From the NCBI GenBank assembly GCA_029688955.1, contig JARUKZ010000009.1, forward strand, positions 84,008 to 148,007: a DNA stretch of 64,000 nt. The letters run 5' to 3'. The notes below the pieces were generated by a model. It did not search any database. It worked only from the letters and a program-made list of their open reading frames with translations, and had not been told where the DNA came from. This document shows positions 8,852 through 17,451 of this stretch, in pieces; the first letter of the stretch is position 1; every line of letters starts with the position of its first letter. The stretch is from Chitinispirillales bacterium ANBcel5. GTDB taxonomy: Bacteria > Fibrobacterota > Chitinivibrionia > Chitinivibrionales > Chitinispirillaceae. A program made the translations under genes and the position numbers.

Positions 8852-9150
8852 TAAGAAAAACCTCCATTAGAAATGATACATCAACAAAGCTTAATGTGCA
8901 AATTTTATTCCATGAACTTCTATTTTTAATTCATTACATTCAGGTATTCAAAACACGCTCCATAAGCCTGTAAGTAGTCGTCCGGGACCGTATATTGAAC
9001 ACGCCTTTAAAAGAAGTTTTAAGCAAGAAAGTTTGGAAAATACTTAATGCAAGAGAAAGCTGAAGTAAAAATTAGATAATCAACCTAGTTAAGGCCATAG
9101 AAAAACGGGGCACGTAATACAAATACCCCGTTGAATAATATTAAAACTGT
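8852..9150. other. Intergenic region between proA and hisI
   Basis: About 300 bp of AT-rich sequence. It holds the hisI ribosome binding site at its left end and the proA terminator at its right end. I see no conserved RNA or open frame in the middle; a hisI promoter is presumably here but no convincing -35/-10 pair stands out. Confidence 0.4.
9101..9136 (-). terminator. Intrinsic terminator after proA
   Basis: On the minus strand AACGGGG (near 9132-9126) pairs with CCCCGTT (near 9109-9103) across a 16-nt loop, followed by TTTC. It sits 15-50 bp beyond the proA stop codon. Confidence 0.7.
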
Positions 9151-10416
9151 TTATTCTCTGATTTGCCCATTTCCTTCAACCACCCATTTATAGGTAGTAA
9201 GGTCTTCTACTCCCATTGGCCCCCTAGAGTGTAACTTATCGGTAGAAATACCTATTTCGCATCCCATTCCGTATTCTCCACCATCGGCAAAACGAGTGCT
9301 GGCATTCACGATTACAGAAGAGGAATCAACCAGAGTTATAAATTTTGACATCTCCTCTTTTGATTCTGTAAGTATAGAATCGGTGTGATGTGAGCCATAG
9401 TTATTAATATGTGCAATTGCTTCATCAATACTATCAACCGTTTTCACTGCAAGTCTAAGATCCAAGTACTCTTCAGCCCAGTCACTTTCACTGGCAGTAC
9501 TGATGTTTTCACCAAATGTAAGTATAGCTTCATCACCGAAAATTTTGACACCCTTATGCTGCAAAGCAGAAAGGATCTTCTTTTTAAAATCAGCAGAAAG
9601 GCGACTATCAAGAATTAGTGTTTCCATTGCATTGCATACCCCCGGCCTTTGAACTTTTGCATTTACCACAATGGGTAAAGCCTTGCTTTCATCGGCATTA
9701 GGGGAAACATAGATGTGACAAATTCCCTTATAATGTTTGATCACTGGTATACGGCTCTTTTCAACTACCATTCTAATAAGATTTTCACCACCTCTTGGGA
9801 TTATTAAATCTATAAAGTTTTCCAACTTAAGCATATGCTCAACAGCGCTTCTATCAGTAGTTGGGATCACCTGAAGAGCATTCTTAGGAAGCCCAGTGTC
9901 TTCAAGCGCCTGACTAAAAAGAGAGGCGAGTGCCATATTTGAGTAGAATGCCTCGGAACCGCCACGAAGAATAACTGCATTTTGTGATTTCAAACATATC
10001 GCAGCGGCATCAATGGTTACATTTGGTCTGGATTCGTAAATAATTCCGATTACCCCTATAGGTACTCTCATTTTTTCAATAATTAGCCCATTTGGCCGTT
10101 CTCGTCGATCATACTTTTGTCCTACACAGGATTTTAACTCGGCTACTTCCCCCAAACCCCTAATCATTGAAGTAATAGTTTTGTCTGAAAGGGTTAGTCG
10201 ATCAAGCATAGCATTCGATAGACCCTTGTTTTTTCCATTTTCAAGGTCTTTACTATTTTCAGCTTGAAGGGATTGTTTTTGTGATTCCAAAAGCTCAGCC
10301 ATGCGTACCAGTGCCTTGTTGATTTCACTTACCTTTACGCTTTGAAGAGTCATTGCGGCATTTTTACTTTTATTAGCTATTTCAGCGACCATGTTTTCGG
10401 TGTTTTTTTCTTCCAT
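9151..10416 (-). CDS. proA: Gamma-glutamyl phosphate reductase
   Basis: The 421-residue protein matches ProA throughout. ProA is the NADPH-dependent aldehyde-dehydrogenase-fold enzyme that makes glutamate semialdehyde for proline. The catalytic cysteine is in QRPGVCNAMETL. The nucleotide-binding region GVIGIIYESRPNV, the RGGSEA motif and the C-terminal GPMGVEDLTTYKW are all present. Length is standard. It is apparently monocistronic here; proB is not in the window. Confidence 0.96.
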   Translation of the reverse strand: MEEKNTENMVAEIANKSKNAAMTLQSVKVSEINKALVRMAELLESQKQSLQAENSKDLENGKNKGLSNAMLDRLTLSDKTITSMIRGLGEVAELKSCVGQKYDRRERPNGLIIEKMRVPIGVIGIIYESRPNVTIDAAAICLKSQNAVILRGGSEAFYSNMALASLFSQALEDTGLPKNALQVIPTTDRSAVEHMLKLENFIDLIIPRGGENLIRMVVEKSRIPVIKHYKGICHIYVSPNADESKALPIVVNAKVQRPGVCNAMETLILDSRLSADFKKKILSALQHKGVKIFGDEAILTFGENISTASESDWAEEYLDLRLAVKTVDSIDEAIAHINNYGSHHTDSILTESKEEMSKFITLVDSSSVIVNASTRFADGGEYGMGCEIGISTDKLHSRGPMGVEDLTTYKWVVEGNGQIRE

Positions 10417-10750
10417 TGTATTAAACCTTGATCAGAGTTTAGGTAAAGAATATTTGGTTGGGTTAAAAGTGGTAGTGATTAGATAACAAAGTAATTTTTG
10501 GTTTTTTTGGGGTCAATAGTATGGGGACGGAGTTGCGTATATTCTTCTTGTGAGAATGGATATTATTTGGGACGGAGTTGTTTTTCAACTTCTTCAATAA
10601 TCCCTTATCTGTAGTTTTTTTTAAGAGATGATATCTAAATCTGAATCGGATAAGGGGGTGCATCAATGCTACGAAAAGTTGGACATACCAGCTTTTGGAG
10701 GAATAAGGGTCGAAGGAATTAAGAGTTAAAGAGTGTAAAAATTGATATAG
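10417..10750. other. Left flank of the transposase element
   Basis: The 334-bp gap contains no credible gene. It holds two direct copies of a G/C-rich tag: GGGGACGGAGTTG at 10523-10535 and GGGACGGAGTTG at 10569-10580. The second runs into a small hairpin, GTTGTTTTTCAAC. The inverted partner lies beyond the transposase at 11796-11809. Confidence 0.6.
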
Positions 10751-11809
10751 TTAAATGAGGTAGTATCGCCACTTCTCCGATGTACCTTTTTTTATAAGCC
10801 TGTACACTGAACTGGCATTTATATCTAGGAATTGGGCAATCATATTGATGGTATACCCATAGCCATCTTGAGAGACTTTGCAAAAAATGGCTTTGGTTTT
10901 GGAATTTATACAATTATACCCTCTGCTTACTACTCTTGCAGGAGGTGCTTTGTTTTTATTACATACGTTGTGGAAAATTGTGCTTAAAGATGGGCGGTTT
11001 TGGATTAATTGAGTCTTTATACAACGAATTTTTTGGAATTTCATAGTTGTTTTATTTACAAAATCAGGACTGCCGATTATTCTATTATCTCTTAATACTC
11101 TTTCCTTGCTAATACCATCAATTTCACACGAAGAACCTATGAGCTGCCACTCTTTACCAGGTTTGTTTATTCCATTTTCTAACCATTCAATGTACTCCTT
11201 ACGAGCATCAATTGTGGTTTTGCCAAAACACTGCAAAGTATCAGAAAGTGAAAACCAGTCTCGGTTATCTGTTCCTATTATACATGAGTGACCAGACCAG
11301 TGATATTGTGAAAGGTCTTTTAAGTCTTTGTGTAATCGTGAGCTAAGAGGATCGAGATGTACATGCCGTATAAGATCCCGGATGTACCAGTGGTGCTGCA
11401 CCAGAGTTGACTGGTATCTGTCTTGAAACAAGTAACCATGTCTGCTATGACGGATATTGTAGTATCTGGCATGAGAGCCATTAATCCTTCGCATTATAGT
11501 AGAAAGGGGAGCATTAAGTGGGCGTAAAATCATCTGATAGTGGTTATCCATTAGAACATAACCAAAGCACTGACAACCGCTCTCCGTTAAAACATCTCCA
11601 ACTTTTGATAAAAATCTCTCTTTATCATGGTTGTCTCTGAAAAGCTCAATACCGTCTATACCCCGTGACATCACGTGGTGTATCTCTCCGAGAAGAGAGA
11701 TGCGGGCTTTTATTGGCATAACTATAAGATAAATCTGTATTTAGTGGGAGGCAAAGGAATAATAGTAACCAGACGAAAATTTATGAAATGGAATTCAAAC
11801 TCCGTCCCC
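10523..11809 (-). mobile_element. REP-associated tyrosine transposase (RAYT) element with inverted tags
   Basis: The unit comprises the Y1-type transposase gene and flanking copies of a 12-14 bp tag. Two copies (GGGGACGGAGTTG, GGGACGGAGTTG) lie to the left, and one inverted copy (AAACTCCGTCCCC) lies to the right at about 11797-11809. Such inverted GC-rich tags beside a single Y1 gene are the hallmark of RAYT/REP systems. No target-site duplication is expected for this class and none is seen. Boundaries are set at the outermost tags and are approximate. Confidence 0.6.
10751..11719 (-). CDS. REP-associated Y1 (HUH-type) transposase with C-terminal DnaA-like helical domain
   Basis: The 322-residue protein starts ISLLGEIHHVMSRGIDG and has GYVLMDNHYQMIL, GYLFQDRYQS and a WYIRDLIRHVHLDP helix that should carry the catalytic tyrosine. 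These are Y1-transposase signatures. The C-terminal third contains RIIGSPDFV and a helix-turn-helix-like stretch (INMIAQFLDINASSVYRLIKKG), the arrangement seen in long RAYTs. The canonical HUH pair reads His-Tyr-Gln, so one metal-ligand histidine is glutamine. The frame is intact. These genes are usually single-copy domesticated transposases rather than active IS elements. Confidence 0.85.
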   Translation of the reverse strand: MPIKARISLLGEIHHVMSRGIDGIELFRDNHDKERFLSKVGDVLTESGCQCFGYVLMDNHYQMILRPLNAPLSTIMRRINGSHARYYNIRHSRHGYLFQDRYQSTLVQHHWYIRDLIRHVHLDPLSSRLHKDLKDLSQYHWSGHSCIIGTDNRDWFSLSDTLQCFGKTTIDARKEYIEWLENGINKPGKEWQLIGSSCEIDGISKERVLRDNRIIGSPDFVNKTTMKFQKIRCIKTQLIQNRPSLSTIFHNVCNKNKAPPARVVSRGYNCINSKTKAIFCKVSQDGYGYTINMIAQFLDINASSVYRLIKKGTSEKWRYYLI

Positions 11810-11906
11810 ACCCCTAAAATCTACAAATAATTTGTACCACATACGATTAATAGCCTATATTCTCTATCTTTTATATTCCATCTTACCGGTTTAATCAGGA
11901 GATACA

Positions 11907-12467
11907 ATGCCAAGACAAAAAATCGGAGATACAGAAACTTGTTTGGAAGTTAGAAGTTTTGATGCCCCTATTCCATTAAATGAATACAACAAATTACCCA
12001 AAAAACCACTGTATATAATACTGGATAACCTGAGGAGTGCTTTTAATGTTGGATCAATTTTTAGACTTTGCGATGCTATGAGAGTATCGGGGCTTTTTTT
12101 GTGTGGTTACACTGCTTGCCCACCTAATTTGAAACTACTAAAAACATCACTTGGAACTATCGATTATGTGCCGTGGAAAACCTTTGAAAATGCTGTTGAT
12201 GCCGTAGATTACCTTCATTCTAACCAAATAGAGGTTTGGGCTGCAGAAACAACTTCCAGGTCAGAAAAATATGATTGTGTTGATTTCCCTAAGGCTTTAG
12301 GGGTGGTGTTTGGAAATGAAGCTTTGGGCGTAAGTCGGGATGTGCTTGAAAAATGTGATTCTATTATTGAAATTCCACTAAACGGGTTTAAAAACTCAAT
12401 TAATGTGGCAGCCTCATGTGCTGTCATTGGATTTGAAATACTGAAGCAGTTTGAAGCAAAATCGTAA
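11907..12467 (+). CDS. TrmH/SpoU-family RNA 2'-O-methyltransferase
   Basis: The 186-residue SPOUT enzyme shows all three family motifs: motif 1 LRSAFNVGSIFR, motif 2 VFGNEALGVS and motif 3 IPLNGFKNSINVAAS. The SAM-binding trefoil knot is therefore complete. It lacks the N-terminal substrate-binding domain of RlmB, so it is a minimal TrmH/TrmL-like protein. The target, tRNA or rRNA ribose, cannot be assigned. ATG at 11907 follows AGGAGATACA. A strong hairpin terminator lies after it and separates it from convergent rpsU. Confidence 0.88.
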   Translation: MPRQKIGDTETCLEVRSFDAPIPLNEYNKLPKKPLYIILDNLRSAFNVGSIFRLCDAMRVSGLFLCGYTACPPNLKLLKTSLGTIDYVPWKTFENAVDAVDYLHSNQIEVWAAETTSRSEKYDCVDFPKALGVVFGNEALGVSRDVLEKCDSIIEIPLNGFKNSINVAASCAVIGFEILKQFEAKS

Positions 12468-12493
12468 AATGATTATAAATACCACAAAAAATA

Positions 12494-12526
12494 AACGGTT
12501 ACAAAAAAATGTAACCGTTATTTTTA
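12494..12526. terminator. Bidirectional hairpin terminator between trmH-like and rpsU
   Basis: Perfect 10-bp arms, AACGGTTACA and TGTAACCGTT, flank an A-rich loop. ATTTTT follows on the plus strand, and an A-rich left flank gives a T-tract on the minus strand. It serves both convergent genes. Confidence 0.85.
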
Positions 12527-12545
12527 AAAGATCCTAACCAAGAGT

Positions 12546-12755
12546 TTATCGATCGCTTCGCCAAGCATTACGCTTTTCATCACGAAGACGTTTACGTTTG
12601 GAAGAATTCAAACGTCTTTTACGTTCTTCACTTGGTTTCTCGTAGTGTCGATATTTTTTCACATCCGAAAGAATACCAGCTCTTTCACAGGTTTTGCTAA
12701 AACGACGTAGAGCTTTTTCGAATGCTTCATCCTCACGTACTATGATACCATTCAT
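12546..12755 (-). CDS. rpsU: 30S ribosomal protein bS21
   Basis: The 69-residue, highly basic protein matches bS21: [16 protein letters not shown], the C-ERAGIL segment, [16 protein letters not shown] and an Arg/Lys-rich tail. It binds near the 3' end of 16S rRNA and aids initiation. It appears to be a single-gene unit, with GAAAGAAGGTG upstream of the ATG. It is convergent with the methyltransferase gene. Confidence 0.95.
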   Translation of the reverse strand: MNGIIVREDEAFEKALRRFSKTCERAGILSDVKKYRHYEKPSEERKRRLNSSKRKRLRDEKRNAWRSDR

Positions 12756-12942
12756 GCAATTTCACCTTCTTTCCATATTTTTATGGTTTATGCAGACTCA
12801 AAAAAATATATACTGCATATTTAATAATCAAGATTTGATTAAATTGGGTTCTTTTCCATCCTGCTTATTTGGTTAACTTTCATTTCATTGTAGTAGGATT
12901 GTATCTTTAAAGGGTATACAACACAAACTTAAGAGGGAAAAA

Positions 12943-14124
12943 ATGATAGATTTTGCTCTTGATAGAATAATTGATAGTCCCCCCCAGGCTTTGAGAGGAA
13001 AAAAGATCGGGGTTGTTTGCCACGCTGCCTCCATAAATCACGAATATAAACATATCATTGACCTTCTGTTCCAACATAATGAATATGTTTTAGCAGCAAT
13101 TTTTGGTCCTCAGCACGGTGTACACGGAGAAACTCAGGATAATATGGTTGAATGGGAGGGCGCAATTCACCCAAAGCTCTCTATTCCTGTCTACAGTTTA
13201 TATGGAACTGTAAGAAAACCTACTAAAATGATGCTTCAGGGTTTAGACGCTCTGATTTTCGATATTCAGGACGTGGGTGCAAGGCCATACACTTATATAT
13301 GGACACTTAAGCTTTGTATGGAGGCTTGTGCACAGCAGGGGATTCCTTTATGGGTGCTTGATAGGCCAAATCCCATTGGTATGATTCCTTGCGATGGCCC
13401 GATGCTTAATGAACGTTTTTTCTCCTTTGTCGGTGGAGCAAATATACCTCTTTGTCACAGGTTAACAATGGGAGAAATGGCAACAATCATTAAACAAACC
13501 TATGTTACTGACTGTGAGTTGAATGTTGTTTGGATGGATGGTTGGTGGAGAAACTCTTTATGGTCTCAAACCGGACTACCATGGGTTATGCCGTCTCCAA
13601 ATATGCCCACCCTTGATACTGCTCTTGTCTACCCAGGTCAGGTGCTTCTTGAAGCAACTAATCTTTCTGAGGCAAGAGGTACTACCCGTCCTTTTGAACT
13701 CTGCGGTGCCCCGTATATACCAATTGAAAGTGTTTTAGAATCACTAAAAGATGCCAACCTTTCTGGATGCATGTTTAGAAATCATGGCTTTATACCAACA
13801 TTTCATAAGTGGCATGGCTGTTTTTGCAATGGTTTTCAAATACATGTTACAGATCCATCACTGTTTCATCCAGTTGAGACTACGGCTGCAATTTTAAATG
13901 CTGTAATTTCAACTGCTCCAGATGAATTTGAGTGGAAACAACCACCATATGAATATGAACATGAAAAAATGCCCATTGATATTCTTTCTGGAGATACGTC
14001 ATTTAGAACATCAATTGAAAATGGTGTGCCCTCACAGGAGCTTAGAAAAAATTGGTTATCGCAGTATGGAGAATATAATGAGCTTTTTAAGTCGGTAGCT
14101 CACTATCCGGAGGAGAGGGGATGA
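12943..14124 (+). CDS. namZ: Exo-beta-N-acetylmuramidase NamZ-like (DUF1343)
   Basis: The 393-residue protein has the DUF1343/YbbC plan: GKKIGVVCHAAS at the N-terminus, FGPQHGVHGE, FDIQDVGARPYTY, VLDRPNPIG and LSEARGTTRPFE. Characterised NamZ releases MurNAc from the non-reducing end of peptidoglycan fragments. Most relatives are exported, but the start at 12943 (after AAGAGGGAAAAA) leads straight into the domain, and no signal peptide or lipobox is seen. It shares ATGA with the downstream nucleotidyltransferase, so the three genes are one unit. The pathway is inferred from neighbours. Confidence 0.88.
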   Translation: MIDFALDRIIDSPPQALRGKKIGVVCHAASINHEYKHIIDLLFQHNEYVLAAIFGPQHGVHGETQDNMVEWEGAIHPKLSIPVYSLYGTVRKPTKMMLQGLDALIFDIQDVGARPYTYIWTLKLCMEACAQQGIPLWVLDRPNPIGMIPCDGPMLNERFFSFVGGANIPLCHRLTMGEMATIIKQTYVTDCELNVVWMDGWWRNSLWSQTGLPWVMPSPNMPTLDTALVYPGQVLLEATNLSEARGTTRPFELCGAPYIPIESVLESLKDANLSGCMFRNHGFIPTFHKWHGCFCNGFQIHVTDPSLFHPVETTAAILNAVISTAPDEFEWKQPPYEYEHEKMPIDILSGDTSFRTSIENGVPSQELRKNWLSQYGEYNELFKSVAHYPEERG

Positions 14125-15044
14125 GAGGGTTTGTTCTTGCTGCGGGATTTGGAACAAGATTAAGGCCCTTGAGTAATTTTTTCCCCAAAGCGCTTGTATC
14201 GGTGTGCGGGAAGCCGTTACTTGAAAGAAATCTAAAGTATTTAGCTTCTCAAAAGTTCAAGGCATTTGCAGTAAACTCTCACTATTTGCATGAGCAGCTC
14301 AAAATTTTCGCAACTAGTTTTAACATACCATTTAGACTCTTTCATGAAGAAACGATTCGTGGAACTGGTGGGGCACTTTATTACGCAAAAGAATTTCTTA
14401 AACAGGATGATTATTTTTTTGTAATGAACGTGGACATCATAAATACTTTTGATATTAAAAAAGCTGCTTCAATTTTTGAAGCCTCACAGAATATATGTTC
14501 TCTTTTATCGCAAAATGTCAAGAGCAACGGAACTATTATTTATAATCCTGGTAATAATTGTTTCATAGGAACAAAAGATAATAAAAAGAAAGATACACCA
14601 GACTTTGAAGCAAACTTTACAGGATGTGCATTCTATCGAAAAGAATTTCTTGAGTTGATTAAAGAAGATGATTTTTCCATAAAATCAGTGTGGAAAAGAG
14701 CTGTTGAGAAAGGATTGCATGTAGGTGTACAATTTGTTGATGGATATTGGAGAGATGTTGGAACACCCGAAGCTTTAGCACAGATTCATTTCGATATGCT
14801 TGAAAATGTAGTAGATATGGATCATCCTTCAGATCTTATTATTGATAGAGATAGAAAAATCTGCTATCACAACCAAATGAATAAAAAAAATATCGAGAAA
14901 CTAAAACCGCTAAGTTGGGTTGAGCAAAATTATATCCCTGAAAATGTAACTGTTAGTCAGAGCGTCATATTACCAAATTCCAATCTTAAGCCTGGGTTAA
15001 CGGAAAGAAAAATTATTGGATCCTGGGGGGAAATTTCTTTTTAA
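14121..15044 (+). CDS. murU: MurU-like sugar-1-phosphate nucleotidyltransferase
   Basis: The 307-residue protein is a nucleotidyltransferase with LAAGFGTRLRPLS at residues 6-18, FPKALVSVCGKPLLE, ETIRGTGGAL and the catalytic-metal NVDI. DGYWRDVGTPEAL sits near residue 210. MurU makes UDP-MurNAc from MurNAc-1-phosphate. The alternatives are a mannose- or heptose-1-phosphate nucleotidyltransferase, which look alike by motif. The preceding NamZ and the following AmgK-like kinase favour MurU. A GGAGGAGAGGGG site lies inside the end of namZ. Confidence 0.72.
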   Translation: MRGFVLAAGFGTRLRPLSNFFPKALVSVCGKPLLERNLKYLASQKFKAFAVNSHYLHEQLKIFATSFNIPFRLFHEETIRGTGGALYYAKEFLKQDDYFFVMNVDIINTFDIKKAASIFEASQNICSLLSQNVKSNGTIIYNPGNNCFIGTKDNKKKDTPDFEANFTGCAFYRKEFLELIKEDDFSIKSVWKRAVEKGLHVGVQFVDGYWRDVGTPEALAQIHFDMLENVVDMDHPSDLIIDRDRKICYHNQMNKKNIEKLKPLSWVEQNYIPENVTVSQSVILPNSNLKPGLTERKIIGSWGEISF

Positions 15045-15045
15045 G

Positions 15046-16038
15046 ATGAAACTGCAATCAGAGCAAATTACATTCATAAAAAAAGCACTAGGCTCTTTTG
15101 ATCCTTATTGCTGGAAAATAGAGATGGCCGGACAGGCTGCATCGCAGCGTAAATTTATTAGAATATCAAAAGAAAATGTATCAAAAATACTTATGGTTTG
15201 GGATAGTAGCGATCAAGGCTGGAAAAGGTTTTTGGGAATTGCTTCCGAACTCAACCAAATCGTGCCATATTTACCACATATTTTCAGCAGTAATGCCTCT
15301 TTGGGGTTGATTCTTGAACAAGACTTAGGAGATTTCACTTTAAAAAAGATCTGTACGGAATATAAAAATGATCAGAATATTATTAAATCAGTGTATATGA
15401 AAGTTATTGATGCACTGTTTGAGTGGCAACAAATAGATTACAACAAAACACCTGTTCTTGCATCACAAATAATGGATGATAAAGTTTTTTTATGGGAAAC
15501 ACAATACTTTGCAGAACATTGTGTGAAAGAGTATTTTGGTTTGTCCAAACTGCTTTCAGAAAAGTGGGAAAAACAGAGATTAAACCTTGCACGAGAGGCC
15601 ACTCGAGGTGAAGTATGCTGTATTCACAGGGATTTTCAGTCCGAAAATATTCTGCTTCACGAAGATAACATTAAATTCGTTGATTTTCAAGGTGCCCGTT
15701 TAGGCCCACCTTACTATGATCTAGCATCTCTTCTATTGGATCCTTACATTGATACTTTTGATAAAACTGTACTTGATGAACTTAATTGCTATTATATGAA
15801 AAAAAAGCCTGATTTCGATAATCGACAGTATTTAATATGTTCTGTTCAAAGACTTATGCAAGCTTTAGGAGCATACTGTAATCTTTCATTGAATAAAGGC
15901 AAAAAGAGATATACAACCTATATACCTATAGCATTGGCAAGACTTGAAAAAGTTTTATGTTTGTTGCCTGAATATACTTATATCTGTAGAATAGTAAGAG
16001 AATGTATTTCCAAAACAGGTGTTCGCAAAGTACTCTAA
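15046..16038 (+). CDS. amgK: AmgK-like anomeric MurNAc/GlcNAc kinase (aminoglycoside phosphotransferase fold)
   Basis: The 330-residue protein has the APH-fold kinase core: CCIHRDFQSENIL (catalytic Asp) and IKFVDFQGARLGPPYYDLASLL (metal-binding DFQ). The DFQ and GPxxYDLASLL pattern is that of AmgK, which phosphorylates the anomeric hydroxyl of MurNAc. I use the ATG at 15046, one base after the murU stop. A TTG at 15016 would add ten residues but looks less likely. It is the last gene of the cassette. Heptose-kinase function is the main alternative. Confidence 0.75.
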   Translation: MKLQSEQITFIKKALGSFDPYCWKIEMAGQAASQRKFIRISKENVSKILMVWDSSDQGWKRFLGIASELNQIVPYLPHIFSSNASLGLILEQDLGDFTLKKICTEYKNDQNIIKSVYMKVIDALFEWQQIDYNKTPVLASQIMDDKVFLWETQYFAEHCVKEYFGLSKLLSEKWEKQRLNLAREATRGEVCCIHRDFQSENILLHEDNIKFVDFQGARLGPPYYDLASLLLDPYIDTFDKTVLDELNCYYMKKKPDFDNRQYLICSVQRLMQALGAYCNLSLNKGKKRYTTYIPIALARLEKVLCLLPEYTYICRIVRECISKTGVRKVL

Positions 16039-16143
16039 ATAATTTTCGTAAAATAAAGACACCTTGTACCTGATACATTGTCATTATCAATTATTCTTCT
16101 CATTATTTTGAACATGTTTAACAACTAGACTAGACAAAACTAA

Positions 16144-17145
16144 ATGGCTTATCAGCTTACGCTTTTTTTGATCTGTGTAGCAGGTTCGTTCTTTTTTTCC
16201 GGATCGGAAACCGGGTTTATATCTTGGAATACCCTAAAAGTTGCTCACAGAGCAGGTTTGGGTAATTTAAAAGCTCGGCTTGCACTCTATCTTATGAATC
16301 ATAAGGAGAGATTTCTCACCACGATACTCATAGCCAATAATTTGTGTAATGTCGGTGCTACACTTGCGTTTATAAATATTTTTATTCTCCTGGACCAGAT
16401 ATTACCCTTAGATGTAGGCCAAATTCCATCTCCGGAATCTTGGTTTCTTACCCCAGTGATGGTTCTTTTTGGTGAGATGCTTCCTAAAACTTTATTTAGA
16501 ATATATCCATTTAGAATGACTTTCAAATCAATTCCACTCCTTGCAGGTGTTTATGTATTAGCTTACCCCTTCTCCTACATACTTGCACTATTTACCAAAA
16601 TTCTTGGGAGAAGTTCCATAGATGGAAGTGAATCCTATAAAACAAAGGTAAGAGAGGAGGTGTTAATGATTGCCGGAGAGGGGGCAAGGAGAGGCACTTT
16701 ATTTGAAACCGTTGATACGCTCATTGATAATGCGTTTCATCTAAAAGACATAACAGTGGGTGAGATAGCTTACAGTATTGGTGATTGGATAAATGATTAT
16801 GGGTGCATCAGACGCTCTTTAAGGTATAAAGAATTGATTCAGAATATAACCGAAGATGAAGAGGTCGTTATTTTTGATGATGATTGTACTACGCCCGTAG
16901 GGTATTTCAATATATTAGATGTTGCATTTTTGGATGAAAGAGCTGATTTGAATTCAATTGTAAGAAAATTACCGAAAATGAAAAATGATGTTTCTTTACT
17001 GGAATGTGTCAGAAAAATTAAAGAAGATGCACCCAGATTTTACCTTATTGAGGATAAAAATGGCCAAACTACGGCTATTTTGGATCGGAGAATTTTATTT
17101 AAAAAGGCTTTTGTTAAGATAAGCCCTGAATACCTATCTACTTAA
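16144..17145 (+). CDS. CNNM/CorC-type (DUF21) membrane protein with divergent CBS region
   Basis: The 333-residue protein has a DUF21 membrane domain of about four segments: FFFSGSETGFISWN near residue 20, ILIANNLCNVGAT and a GEMLPKTLFR motif that is diagnostic for CNNM transporters. Its cytoplasmic part starts with REEVLMIAGEGARRG and an acidic helix bundle. It contains a CBS-like region much less conserved than usual (short, Asp-rich). No CorC/HlyC C-terminal domain is present. CNNM proteins are linked to Mg2+ or Na+ transport. It is 105 bp from amgK with no clear shared function. Confidence 0.78.
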   Translation: MAYQLTLFLICVAGSFFFSGSETGFISWNTLKVAHRAGLGNLKARLALYLMNHKERFLTTILIANNLCNVGATLAFINIFILLDQILPLDVGQIPSPESWFLTPVMVLFGEMLPKTLFRIYPFRMTFKSIPLLAGVYVLAYPFSYILALFTKILGRSSIDGSESYKTKVREEVLMIAGEGARRGTLFETVDTLIDNAFHLKDITVGEIAYSIGDWINDYGCIRRSLRYKELIQNITEDEEVVIFDDDCTTPVGYFNILDVAFLDERADLNSIVRKLPKMKNDVSLLECVRKIKEDAPRFYLIEDKNGQTTAILDRRILFKKAFVKISPEYLST

Positions 17146-17451
17146 TAATCATCTTTCATAGTTTTTCCTTGCTTTTGACCCTAATAAAATTTAACTTATT
17201 AAGTTATATTTAATAAATATTCCATATTTTTTAATTAAAAGGCCAAATATATAACTTCTTTTAGAGTCTTAAGTTAACCGCTTTATTTAGGTACTGTGCC
17301 TTTAGCTCAGTTACTTTTCACTTGGTTAAAGTACTTTTGCTTGGTACAATTAGAGTAGAGGTTTCAAGGCTTTCTTTCTTACCTTTAATACAGGGGCAGA
17401 AAGATAAGAAGTATGATTCTAAAGTAAGATAATGGACACGGAAATATAAAT
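17146..17451. other. AT-rich intergenic region upstream of the M23 peptidase
   Basis: Roughly 305 bp, very AT-rich to about 17260, then more mixed. No RNA gene, repeat or credible reading frame is visible; it presumably holds the peptidase promoter. Confidence 0.35.

Noticed and set aside
10463..10666. 67-codon minus-strand frame beside the transposase
   Set aside because: Low-complexity basic peptide overlapping the repeat tags; no binding site.
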